The position numbers and the translations under genes were made by a program. The notes beneath the pieces were generated by a model. That model was not told the origin of the DNA. It did no database searches and saw nothing but the letters and a program-made list of their open reading frames with translations. A stretch of 31,426 bases of DNA from Selaginella moellendorffii (lineage: Eukaryota > Streptophyta > Lycopodiopsida > Selaginellales > Selaginellaceae), in contig NW_003314264.1 in NCBI RefSeq assembly GCF_000143415.4, positions 352,774 through 384,199 of the forward strand, given 5' to 3'. Shown here piece by piece: positions 1 to 8,655 of this stretch; the first letter of the stretch is position 1, and each line of letters opens with the position of its first letter.

Positions 1-456
1 AGGGGCAAGCATTCAATAGATGGAAATTGAGACTACTCAAGAAGGAGTAGTGGGATTGACTTAGAGAAGGGTCGCTAAGAGATTTAGCGAGAACTAAACC
101 AATAAAAGGAGAGAACCAGTACATGTGGTCCAACCAGTCTCTAAGTTGGAGAGACTACCCTCCTTAGAGGATGGGCAAGGCATGGTGAGCCTTTGGTGTC
201 AAACCATGGAGGCATATGCACAAGGCATGGTGAGCCTTCAATGTCAAACCATTGACGAATATGGAGAAGGCATGGTGAGCCTTCAATGTCAAACCATTGA
301 CGAATATGGAGAAGGCATGGTGAGCCTTCAATGTCAAACCATTGACAAATATTAGCTAGGTGCCAAGGATGGAAATGGTAACACATGCGAGTGTTACTTT
401 ACAAAATGGTTTACCGTTCGATGAGGACATCGAACTTCGTCTATGGGTGGTGGAGT
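1..456 (+). mobile_element. 3' end of internal region of a non-autonomous LTR retrotransposon (cut by window edge)
   Basis: This stretch matches the DNA just before the 3' LTR of the complete nested element (about 14110-14296): the same 'aagttggagagacta' segment, the GGCATGGTGAGCC repeat, 'gccaaggatggaaatggtaacacatg' split by small changes, and the purine-rich ATGGGTGGTGGAG directly before the LTR. No gag or pol coding is present. It differs from the nested copy mainly by carrying four copies of a 45-bp repeat where that copy has one. The 5' part of this element lies outside the window. Confidence 0.8.
176..355 (+). repeat. 45-bp tandem repeat, four units
   Basis: Four head-to-tail units of 45 bp begin at 176, 221, 266 and 311. 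Each holds GGCATGGTGAGCCTT and GTCAAACCAT. Units 2 and 3 are almost identical and units 1 and 4 are diverged. The 45-bp period keeps one frame open, so a 15-residue peptide repeat (core GMVSLQCQTIDEYG) can be read, but there is no other sign of a gene. The related element at 14151-14195 has a single unit, so the array is a local expansion. Confidence 0.9.
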
Positions 457-824
457 TGTGAGACACAAAATCCCTAGGCCCCAAAGTGGAGCTGGAAGGG
501 TGCCACGTGGTAGTGGCCGAAGCGAGAGCCAAACGATCGTAACACGTTTGGACCAAAAGCTCCGACTTGAAAAGTCAAGAGCGGGAGTGGAACTCCCAAC
601 GAAGTGCTCAAGGAATGAGCACGAAGCGAGCAAAAAGCGAGGCTCCAAAAAGGGACCCAAAAAGGACCAACACATGACACGTGGAAGTGTCCGAGATGGA
701 CCCGAGTTGGAGTCCGAAGTGGAGTCCGAGATGGACCCGAGTTGGAGTCCGAGGTGGACCCGAGATGGACCCGAGATGGAGTCCGAGATGGAGTCTGAGA
801 TGGACCCGAGATGGAGTCCGAAGT

Positions 825-871
<47 letters not shown>

Positions 872-1973
872 TCGGGACCGAGACCGAGACCGAGGCTGAG
901 CCCGAGCCCGAGTCCGAGTCCGAGTCCGAGTCCGAGTCCGAGTCCGAGTCCGAGTCCGAGTCTGAGTCCGAGTCTGAGAGGGTGAAAGCCCAAAGCGTTC
1001 GTCTCCCAGACCCTGGGGGGTTTGGTGAGCTCCAAAAGTATAGTAGGGGGAGGACTGCAGTGGAGCCAGTTTGGCCAGGAAAGGCCAGTTTGGCCTAGGA
1101 AGGCCGGACCCAGTGTTGGGTGATGAGCTGACCACTGGGAAGTCCAAGACTAGAGTGAACACAGACCGACAAGTGGGGTAGCTTGGTGAAGTGTTCAAGA
1201 GCCGGCTCTAGTTCCCCTGGGAGATCGACTGGCCGATGCTCCCAGTCCAAGTGTGGGTGGCACTACCTACTTGGATACCAGGCGTGGCTCAACGGAACCT
1301 CGCTCTAAGCCCATGGCTAGAGCACCTAAGGGCAGAAGGCGAGGAGAGTACCCAGGTGGCTCGCGTAAGGCCACGGTGTTCCGAAATGTTGCCCCAAAGG
1401 CCCAGACTGTGGAAAGGAAGAGGAGCAGTCCTCTGGGGTAGTGACCAAGGACACAGTCGTGTGGTGAGGAAGTCCCAGAGGACCGTGGGACTTGGTGGTC
1501 GGGCCTGTGGGTCTCGATCCAGTGGCAATGTTGGCAAACACAGCCAGGGGCAGAAAGGGACTTAGTGGGGACTGACAGAGGGATATTGGGGAAGGCTATT
1601 CCCCTTGTCGGTGGGCATCCTAAGGGTGCTAAGGAGTGGATCTCAGATGACCACTCACGGATGGTTTGCCTAGTCTTGGAGAGCCAAGACTGTGATGCAA
1701 GTGGTAATGGACTACCAGTGTGGCAAAGGTGATTGGGCATGGCCTTAGCGTAACGGGCTGGCATGTCGGTGGTACCTTTGAGTGTCGGTCATGGGATCGG
1801 ACACGTGGAGCACTTGGACCAAGTGCAAATGTTGAGTGGCATGGATGCCATTCTCGGGGCTAGCAAGTCCCAAGTCCTGGATTGGACTTATGGAGGTTGT
1901 GAATGAGACTCCTCCAAGTGGTCGGAGGTGTGGTTAAGTGACTAAAGTAGAATGGAAAATTTAGTCACTCACA
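457..1973 (+). repeat. LTR A (3' LTR of the truncated left-edge element)
   Basis: Begins TGTGAGACACAAAATCCC and ends AGTCACTCACA, so it has TG...CA ends. It is collinear with the LTRs at 8908-10410 and 14297-15962. A purine-rich tract (444-455) precedes it, as expected for a 3' LTR. Inside are a GAGTCC/GAGACC array (about 690-985) and a GC-rich U3/R/U5 body that is conserved between copies. The length is 1517 bp. The downstream flank is an inverted LTR piece rather than unique DNA, so no target duplication can be confirmed. Confidence 0.88.
690..985 (+). repeat. GAGTCC/GAGACC/GAGATG-GACCC hexamer-type array inside LTR A
   Basis: Short units GAGTCC, GAGATGGACCC, GAGACC and GAGCCC are repeated about 50 times. 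Because the period is 6 nt, all six frames stay open and yield dipeptide runs (PRPR, ETET, DRDR on this strand; GLGL, RTRT, SVSV on the other). These runs are not evidence for proteins. Confidence 0.9.
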
Positions 1974-2668
1974 ACTAGGTCTGGCCTTCCTGGGCCAAAC
2001 TGGCCTTTCCTGGCCAAACTGGCTCCACTGCAGTCCTCCCCCTTACTATACTTTTGGAGCTCACCAAACCCCCCAGGGTCTGGGAGACGAACGCTTTGGG
2101 CTTTCACCCTCTCAAACTCGAATTTGGACTCGGACTCGGACTTGGACTCGGACTCGGACTCGGACTCGGACTCGGCCTCCACCTCGGTCTCGGTCTCGGT
2201 CTCGGTCCCGGTCTCGGTCTCAGTCTCGGTCCCGGTCTCGGTCTCGGTCTCGGTCTTGGTCCCGATCTCGGTCTTGACCTCGGAATTCATCTCAGATCCT
2301 TCTCGGACTCCATCTCGGATTCCATCTCGGGTCCATCTCGGACTCCATCTCGGAGTCCGTCTCAGTCCATCTCAGGCTCCATGTCGGACTCCATCTCGGG
2401 TCCATCTCGGACTCCATCTCGGACTCCATCTGGGACTCCGTCTCGGTCCATCTCGGACTCCATCTCGGACTTCGTCTCGGTCCATCTCGGACTCCATCTC
2501 GGACTCCATCTCGGACTCCATCTCGGACTCCACCTCAGACTCCATCTCGGACTCCGTCTCGGTCCATCTCGGACTCCATCTCGGACTCCACTTCGGACTC
2601 CACCTCGGACACTCCCACGTGTCATGTGTTGGTCCTTTTTGGGTCCCTTTTTGGAGCCTCGCTTATTG
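1974..2668 (-). repeat. Inverted, 5'-truncated LTR fragment of the same family
   Basis: Read on the minus strand, this follows the LTR from the GGCCAGGAAAGGCCAG body back through GGTGAAAGCCCAAAGCG and the GAGTCC/GAGATG array to GGAGCCTCGCTT. The first part of the LTR (TGTGAGACAC onward) is missing at the 2668 side, and the last part is missing at the 1974 side. With LTR A it forms a large inverted repeat joined at about 1974. The array here (about 2110-2620) is longer than in LTR A. Confidence 0.82.
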
Positions 2669-2670
2669 CT

Positions 2671-3017
2671 GTCTGTTCGACCTTGTCTGGTTTTGCCTCA
2701 GTCCCTGCCGAAGGGTCCGCACCTTCTGCGCTGCCAGCATCCGCAGTCTTTCGCTTTTTCTTCCGCTTCTCGTCACGCTTTAGCTTGCGTACGAGAGTCT
2801 CTAGCAGGGCATTGGTCTGTGCCAATTGTCCTTCTAGAACATCCAATCGAGCCTTGGACGACCGAACCTCACCACTAGACTCCTGTTTGGAAGTTGCCTC
2901 ACTGGAGTCCTCCTCATGCAAGGATTCCTCATCCATCGCCTCTTGTTCGACCGGAGGCTCCAGCTCTGGAGGAGGTTCCGTCTCTGCCTGGGTTCGCTTA
3001 CGTCCTGCCCTTGCCAT
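2671..3017 (-). pseudogene. gag: Orphan gag N-terminal fragment of the gypsy element
   Basis: Starts at ATG 3017-3015 with MARAGRKRTQAETEPPPEL, a basic start followed by an acidic Glu/Pro-rich stretch, then a heptad-like segment (LDVLEGQLAQTNALLETLV) likely to be coiled coil, then a Lys/Arg cluster. The same start occurs at 16254. Reading continues to about 2671 (KPDKVEQT), where it is cut by the inverted LTR fragment. It lies directly downstream of LTR B1 on the minus strand, so that LTR sits where a 5' LTR would for this piece. No capsid or zinc knuckle survives. This is the beginning of a second, truncated copy in tandem with the main element. Confidence 0.82.
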
Positions 3018-3076
3018 CTCCCAGCAATCCGCCTCTATCCTTCGCTAGAACTGAGGAAGAGGCTCCAATACTAAAT

Positions 3077-4213
3077 TGTAAGCCACAAATTTTTCCTTTC
3101 CAATTTGCCAGCTTACCTCGCCTATCCGACCAACTCTGCCTTGGCTTGTGCTAAGTTCCCTCGCCAAGGTTCTCGCCTATGGTACCAGTTCCTACTTGGT
3201 TTCAGCTACTTACTGCACGAGCAACGGAGTGTTAGCCATCCATCTACGGATTCCCAAATCTCTCCCAATCCCCCTCCCCGGGTTAGACTGAACTTAAGGT
3301 TCGGCTACACTCCCCGCAGGCACAAGCAGCCAAGCACACCAAGCCTCCAGATTCCTAACACCCCTTGGTACCACAAGACTTGATCATGGGACCCTCTAAA
3401 TCCCAAGCCTTGAGTGCAACACTTGCTTCGGGACGTCGGGGCGAAACACCGTGGCCTAACGGCCCGGTATGGGTACCTCTACCCCCCCTCTTCCATCCCG
3501 AAGGGAAGGCCCAAGCCCCCGGAAGGGCGAGGACCAATGAGCCACAAGGTACTCAAGTGGGGCACCACTCCACCTGAGCCGGGAGCACCGCAGTCGGTTT
3601 CCCTTTCGGGAGTGGGAGCTGCTCTTGAGCACTTCCTTAGATGGCCCCTCCGGCACCAGCCAAGTCCATGCTCACTCCCACCCAAGGCCCCTCGGTCCCA
3701 GTCTCAACCTCAAGTCGGTTTGGAAGCCCAACTGGAGAGTCCCTTCAAAACTGGTTCCTGGACCTCACTATCCCTACTATACTTTTGGAACCCCCTGTAG
3801 CCCCCCCCCCCCTGGGAGACGCACACTTTGGGCTTTCACCCCTTGACCCGTATTAGTATTTGGACTTAGTCTCTGGCTCAATCTCGGACCCGATTTCGGA
3901 TCCGACTTCGGATTCGGTCTCGGACTCGATTTTGGACTCGATCTCAGACCCGATCTCGGACCCGACCTCGGACTCGACCTCGGACTCGGTCTCGGACCCG
4001 ATTTCGGATCTTGGACTCCGTCTCGAACTCGGTCTCGAACTCGGTCCCCGAGTCGGTCTCGGACTCGATTCCGGACTCTATCTCGAACTCGGTCCTAGAG
4101 TCGGTCTTGGACTCGATCCTCGACTTGGTCCCATCCGATGAACTCTTTGTCATTTCGGTCAAGCTTTTGGGGATCCTTTAGCCTACGACATCTCGGGGAG
4201 TCAGTTCCTTACA
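3077..4213 (-). repeat. LTR B1 (3' LTR of the minus-strand gypsy element)
   Basis: On the minus strand it begins TGTAAGGAACTGACTCCCC and ends TTTGTGGCTTACA. It is collinear with 16314-17463 (1137 versus 1150 bp) with few differences. Upstream on the minus strand is the purine-rich TGGGTGGTGGAGT expected of a polypurine tract, supporting a 3' LTR role. It also has a degenerate primer-site-like sequence and a gag start on its other side (3017), so it is shared by two element copies in tandem. A short GAYTCG/GACCCG array lies at 3880-4130. Confidence 0.85.
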
Positions 4214-4403
4214 ACTCCACCACCCATAGAAGAAGTTCGATGCCCACATCAAACGTCTCATTTTATCCTACGACTTGTTGACCATGTCTCCGGGGGCATC
4301 CCCCCACTTAGCGGTGTGCCTAAGTTAGCCTCCCCGGCCAAGAGCCCATGACAACGGAATATAGGTGTCCCTATACTCCTCACCTCACCACGCCCTAGTA
4401 TGG

Positions 4404-4424
4404 GGTCGGGACTTGAACCCGGCC
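4404..4424 (-). other. tRNA T-arm-like hairpin 1
   Basis: Minus strand reads GGCCGGGTTCAAGTCCCGACC: a 5-bp stem around GGTTCAAGTCCC, close to the tRNA B box (GGTTCRANNCC). It is repeated as a better match at 4439-4459. Confidence 0.6.
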
Positions 4425-4438
4425 TTGCTTTACTAGGG

Positions 4439-4521
4439 GGTTGGGACTCGAACCCAACCTCCGTAGAATACATCTACGGATTCGACATCCCCGGGGGGAG
4501 TCGGGCGTAGTGCCCTACGCC
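4439..4521 (-). other. Three-hairpin tRNA-like module
   Basis: On the minus strand three perfect hairpins follow each other. 4521-4503 has 7-bp arms GGCGTAG/CTACGCC. 4479-4461 has arms CCGTAGA/TCTACGG with a 5-nt loop. 4459-4439 has arms GGTTG/CCAACC enclosing the B-box-like GGTTCGAGTC. The order resembles D, anticodon and T arms of a tRNA. A matching three-hairpin set lies at 12912-12971 in the non-autonomous element. No acceptor stem or intact A box is seen, so this is tRNA-like at most. Confidence 0.5.
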
Positions 4522-4616
4522 TGGTCGACCTATCCAACTCATGCTAATTAGCTTACCTTTGGCGCGCCTTCGGGTCCCAACATATTGCACTTGCTCAACT
4601 TTGCAAATTGATATTT

Positions 4617-4998
4617 TTAATTGAATTTTGCATAAGTACATAGAGTTCTGCCTTGTAGAAATTCCTCCACTAGATCTTGAGCGTTCGCTAGGTTCTCCTC
4701 CGGTTCCCATGTTGCTTCGCAGTGTGGAAATCCTCTCCACTTCACATGGAACTCTCTCACCTCGCGTCCTTGTCGCTTGCTCTTGCGCGCATTGAGGATG
4801 GCCTCGACTTCGTATTCCTCTTCCCCTTGGATAACCTCAGGCAAAGGTCTCACTTGGTCCTTGCGAAGCGGATCCTCAAAGTACGGCTTGAGTAAGTTCA
4901 CGTGGAACACTGGGTGCATCTTCCCCATCTCTCGAGGAAGTCGGAGTCGGTAAGCCACTTTACCGATTCGTGCCTCAATCTCGTAAGGCCCCGCGAAC
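4617..4998 (-). pseudogene. pol: Gypsy pol C-terminus: integrase tail and chromodomain
   Basis: Reads FAGPYEIEARIGKVAYRL (integrase C-terminal GPY/F-type module), then MHPVFHVNLLKPYF, then a chromodomain: YEVEAIL, FHVKWRGF and ATWEPEENL supply the aromatic residues of the methyl-lysine cage. Chromodomains of this class steer integration toward heterochromatin marked by methylated histone H3. The stretch ends at a TAA near 4617. It joins the preceding integrase part exactly if 4999-5050 is removed as an intron, which restores the conserved KLTQR-FAGPYEI junction. Confidence 0.88.
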
Positions 4999-5050
4999 CT
5001 GCTTAAGGAACTCAAGATCAATTCATTTATAGGAATACATGCATCTTTAC
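4999..5050 (-). other. 52-nt intron-like insertion in integrase
   Basis: The minus strand starts GTAAAGATGC and ends TCCTTAAGCAG. The flanks are CAAAG before and GTTCGCGG after. Precise removal turns a broken frame into T-Q-R-F-A-G-P-Y-E-I-E, the usual chromovirus sequence at this place. The insertion contains an in-frame stop and shifts the frame, so it is disabling unless spliced. AGGT occurs at both boundaries. Phase 2. Confidence 0.72.
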
Positions 5051-5468
5051 CTTTGGGTCAACTTTCGGCTGATCCCACTTGGTAGTCTGAGGTTCTTGGT
5101 GTTCAGCCACACCTTCTCCCCAGCTTGGAACTCTACATCCCGACGCTTCTGGTTCACGTATTTGGTTTGCCTTTGTTGAGCCCGTTCCAAGGAATCCCTC
5201 ACTAGATTCCAAATGCTGAGTCTTTCCGCCGTGAATGCCTCCACTGCGGGCAACTCTCCATGATACTCGGCCACGTCGAGTTCCACAGGACCTTCAATAG
5301 CTCGCCCATTGATGACTTCCCATGGACTCACCCCGATACTCGAATGTGGTGAGTTGTTATAACACATTTCCGCAAGTCCCAAATGACTTACCCAATCGGT
5401 CTGGTCTCCCGAGACATAGCATCGCAAATAATCCTCCAGCTGCCTATTCACCCTTTCCGTTTGTCCGT
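5051..5468 (-). pseudogene. pol: Gypsy integrase, distal core and linker
   Basis: Begins at the second half of the integrase DGQTERVNR motif. Its Glu is the last residue of the D,D(35)E triad. It continues through LEDYLRCYV, LGLAEMCYNNSPHSSIGVSPWEV and QRQTKYVNQKRRDVEFQAGEKVWL, all standard for Ty3/gypsy integrase distal core and linker. It is flanked on both sides by intron-like insertions (5469-5514 and 4999-5050). No other break was seen within it. Confidence 0.88.
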
Positions 5469-5514
5469 CTGTCAAGAAGTGTTAGTGCCAACAACTTGAC
5501 TTAATACCCCATAC
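5469..5514 (-). other. 46-nt intron-like insertion in integrase active-site motif
   Basis: The minus strand starts GTATGGGG, carries a branch-point-like CACTAAC, and ends CTTCTTGACAG. It interrupts the near-invariant HPQTDGQTERVN motif. Exact removal rejoins ACA-G|AC-GGA to restore it. GACAG stands directly before the insertion and is also its last five bases, as a short target duplication would leave. Phase 1, like the eight introns of the gene at 24136-27133. Confidence 0.8.
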
Positions 5515-6757
5515 CTGTCTGTGGGTGATAGGCTGTGCTGAATTTCAACTTGGTGCGATACTGTTCGAGGAGAGTCCTCCAGAATCTACTGGTGAAGATC
5601 TTATCTCGATTTGAGATGATCTCTTCTGGTCTTCCCCGCACTCGAACCACTTGCTCGAAGAACAGCTTCGCCACACCTTCCACATCCACTTCTGTTGTGG
5701 TGGGTATGAAATGTGCCATTTTCGAAAATCGGTCCACCACCACGAATATCGCATCAAACCCCTCGCTTGGGGGGAGTCCCGTGATGAAGTCCATCGTAAG
5801 ACATTTCCATGGGCGATCTGGAATTGGGATGCTTTGCAACAAGCCCCCACTAGCCTTAGTCACGGCTTTTACCTGCTGACATGTTGGACATGTCTTTACA
5901 TAGTCTTGGACGTCCTTAGCCATATCTGGCCAATGGTACTTCCTTTTGAGTAAGCCCATCGTCTTGGGCACTCCACCGTGTCCCGCAAGAGGTCCGTCAT
6001 GACACTCTTCTAAGGCCACCTTCCTTAGTTCCCCTTCTGGAACATACACCGTCGTTTGCTTGTAATAAATGAGTCCGTTGCGTTCCGCATAGCCCGTTTT
6101 ATCTTCCATTGGCAGCTCACCTCTCTGGTGAGCTTCCCGCGCCTCTAGATTCCTCAGCAACACTTCTTGTGCTAGACCATCGTTCTCATATGCTGTCCGC
6201 ACATCGTCCCAGAAGGTTGCTGTTGCGCTGGATATTGCCAACCTCATGCTCGCTTTTTGACTTAGCACATCCGCCACGATGTTGCTCTTCCCAGGCTTGT
6301 ACAGAATTTCGCAATCAAACTCGGCCAAGGCGTTGGCCCACCGACCTTGTTTCCCTCTTAGGTCGGGCTGTGACAAGAAGTGTTTCGTTGCCACATTATC
6401 CGTGTAAACCTTGAAGTGTCTCCCAAGGTAGTGTCGCCACTCCTTGAGCGCCTTGACCACCGCAAACAATTCCTTCTCGTGGGCAGGCCACTTCCGTTGA
6501 GCCTTGTCCAGCTTCTTCGAGAAGAACGCTACCGGATGGTTGTCTTGCTTCAAAACTGCGCCCAATGCAAAGTCCGAAGCATCCGTTTCTACCTCAAAGT
6601 CCTTACCAAAGTCTGGTAATGCCAATACGGGAGCCTTCCTCAACTTCCCTTTGAGGTGGACGAATGCCGCCTCGCATTCCGCTGTCCACACCATCTTCCC
6701 TTTTCCTGTTTGGTCCGTTAAGGGCAGGGCTACTCTCGAATAGTGTCTGATAAACTT
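5515..6757 (-). pseudogene. pol: Gypsy RNase H and integrase (N-terminal and core)
   Basis: RNase H is shown by FEVETDASDFALGAVL, KELFAVVKALKEWRHYL, VYTDN and IVADVLSQK. Integrase follows: an HHCC zinc finger (ECHDGPLAGHG ... CPTCQQVK), then MDFITGLP with the first catalytic Asp, VDRFSKMAHFIP, and IISNRDKIFTSRFW. In most relatives that last motif is SDRD, with the second catalytic Asp at the Asn seen here, so the integrase core appears to have lost a key residue by a G-to-A change. The frame is open from just after the stop at 6758 to the intron-like insertion at 5514. RNase H shares the RT frame. Confidence 0.9.
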
Positions 6758-7759
6758 TCAATAGTAGTTGCATAGCCCTAGGAATGCCCTCAACTCGTGT
6801 ACATTGGATGGTCGCTCCCATTCCTGGATCACTTGGACCTTCTCCGGGTCCACCTTGAGCCCGTCCTGGCCCACCACATGATCGAGAAACTTTACCTCTT
6901 GTTGAGCAAAGTCACATTTGCTCTCTTTAGCATACAACTTGTGTTCCCTTAGTTTCTCAAACACCTTCGCCAAGTGTTCAGCATGCTCCTCTAGTGTCTC
7001 GCTATAGATCAGGATGTCGTCGATATAGACGACCACGAAGTGATCCAGATAGGGTACAAAGACGTGGTTCATTAGCGCCAAAAACGTTGCCGGCGCATTA
7101 CATAGCCCGAAGGGCATCACCAGAAACTCAAAGCTCCCATACCTCGTTCGACAGGTTGTCTTCTCGACATCTTCCTCGGCTACCCTGATCTGGTAGTATC
7201 CTGACCTTAGGTCAATCCTCAAGAAGTATTTTGCCTTTCCCAACCTATCGAACAGGTCCTCAATCCTTGGCAAAGGGTACTTGTTCTTCTTTGTATACTT
7301 GTTGAGCAAGCGGTAGTCTATGCACATGCGCATAGATCCATCTTTCTTTTTCACAAATAACACCGGTGCCCCATACGGCGACTTGCTCAACCTAACATAC
7401 CCTTTGTCCACCAACTCCTCTAGTTGGCACTTGAGCTCCTTGAGTTTTTTTTCGTTCAAACAATAAGGGGGACGAACCACTGCCTCAGCACCCTCGACCA
7501 GCTCAATCTTATGTTCTATCGGTTGTGCTGGGGGTAGCCCCGCCGGTAGCTCCTCCGGCATGGTATCCTGGAATTGGTCCAACACCCGTTGGATCACTAA
7601 AGGTACTTCTTCCATTCCTGTCTTTTTGTCACTCTTCACCGAGAGTAAGCACAAAAAGGCCACCTTAGTTCCTTTAGTGAGTTGTCCTCTCATGGACACC
7701 AGGTTTAAGCAGGAATCTTTGGCCTTGCTTTGCCCTACCTTTAGATCTTGGGCCTCCAC
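6758..7759 (-). pseudogene. pol: Gypsy reverse transcriptase
   Basis: A linker (about residues 1-110) leads into the RT fingers and palm: [49 protein letters not shown] (palm Asp), [14 protein letters not shown] and the catalytic [10 protein letters not shown] with YIDD at 7027-7016. Then come [16 protein letters not shown] and the connection to RNase H. The frame closes at a TGA (6758-6760) in FLGLCNYY-stop-KFIRHYS, where Trp is usual, so TGG to TGA is likely. Upstream, the protease is in another frame; a 1-nt loss near 7750 explains the shift. Most of the RT sequence is well preserved, suggesting recent inactivation. Confidence 0.92.
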
Positions 7760-8100
7760 CCTAGATCTTCTTCCTTGGGCATTCGCAGTACCACAAGGTT
7801 TCTACCTTGTCCATGCAGGGCTACCACGAATCGATTGAACCAGTCCATTCCGAAGATCACGTCAAATCCCGCCATGTCCAACATGGTGAAGTCCATGTCC
7901 ACCTTCCAAGTCCCCACTTCGACTCTCGCTTGTCGAAGTACCTCATCGGTGCTTTGGCTACCTTGAACAAACTCTATAGTCCTTGGTTCGCCTAGCCGCT
8001 GCACCGTTAGTCCGGCTTGCCGGACTATGTCTGCAGCCACAAAATTATCCGAAGCACCCGTGTCAATAAGGATTTTAACAAAGCTACCTCCGAGCTTCCC
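7741..8100 (-). pseudogene. pol: Gypsy aspartic protease
   Basis: Contains FVKILIDTGASDNFVAADI at about 8080-8025, with the Asp-Thr-Gly catalytic signature of retropepsins, followed by LDMAGFDVIFGMDWFNRF, typical of the Ty3/gypsy protease C-terminal half. It lies in the same frame as gag, separated by one TGA (8101-8103) where the reading LAL-stop-GKLGG suggests a former CGA. It ends at a stop near 7741 after a frameshift into the RT frame around the GATCTAGGGTGGAGG run. Confidence 0.87.
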
Positions 8101-8103
8101 TCA

Positions 8104-8655
8104 GAGGGCTAGTAGATGTCGCGAACAACTCTCTACCAAAGTTGCTCGTGTAATGAGTAACTTTGAGTTAGGGACTGGATCACATGCCTCTGTTTGGACT
8201 TCACCCGACTTGATGGCCATATTGGCTCTGGCCTTCTTCGGGTAGGGACATTCCCTCGAGAAGTGTCCCGCTTCACCGCAGTTGTAGCATACGTTGTTTC
8301 CCACGCTGCTATATGACTTGACCTTCTTATCCGTGGGTTTGTCTCTTTTCGCCTGACTCCCCCACGTACTCGCTCGCTGGCCACCAGATCTGCCTTTCCG
8401 GAACCCCGAGGACTCATTCTTAGAGAAACTCTTCTTGAATTTCCCTCTGCTAAACGTTCCCCTTGGTTTGGCCCCTTTGCTAAACGTGGATCCCGACCCC
8501 GTCGTGTTCCCCTTTCGCAGATTATCGTTGAAATGCACCTTGATGGCCGCATCCAACGTTTTTTTGTAGTTGGTCGGGTTCCACCGCATTACTTCGCCGC
8601 GAGTCCAGGTTTGCAAACCTGATATGAAGGCATGGCCTCTGTCGTTCTCCACCAA
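8104..8655 (-). pseudogene. gag: Gypsy gag C-terminal part with zinc knuckle
   Basis: Starts in capsid C-terminal-like sequence (FISGLQTWTRGEVMRWNPTNY, DAAIKVHF), continues through a Lys/Arg/Ser/Gly-rich nucleocapsid region, and carries one CCHC zinc knuckle, CYNCGEAGHFSRECP (8290-8246), for RNA packaging. The capsid segment normally found between NAKSWW and this point is largely absent. The frame changes there too, so an internal deletion plus frameshift is likely. It ends at an in-frame TGA (8101) before the protease. Confidence 0.85.

Larger units (their letters stand above)
4214..4616 (-). other. 3' non-coding region of the gypsy element
   Basis: Lies between the chromodomain stop and the 3' LTR. 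It holds three adjacent hairpins (4439-4521) plus a fourth T-arm-like hairpin (4404-4424), then the segment TCTATGGGTGGTGGAG shared with the non-autonomous elements just before their LTRs. No coding potential was recognised. Confidence 0.7.

Noticed and set aside
394-1198. Long ORFs on both strands (up to 213 codons) with GLGL, RTRT, PRPR, ETET or DRDR runs
   Set aside because: They are products of a 6-nt-period array that cannot contain stops in most frames; the same occurs in every LTR copy and its inverse (also 2054-2878, 8777-9688, 14196-15240).
1267-1764. 165-codon minus-strand ORF in LTR A
   Set aside because: It recurs only as fragments in LTR C/D (9763-10035, 15315-15587) with frame breaks; it is LTR body, not a gene.
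1837-1860. LTR sequence TGGCATGGATGCCA as another copy of the transposon palindrome
   Set aside because: It shares only the short TGGCAT/ATGCCA arms, lacks the RTGNG...CNCAY core and is part of every A-type LTR, so it is probably coincidental.
690-2620. CRISPR-like array
   Set aside because: Units are 6-18 nt without unique spacers and lie inside LTRs of a eukaryotic retrotransposon.
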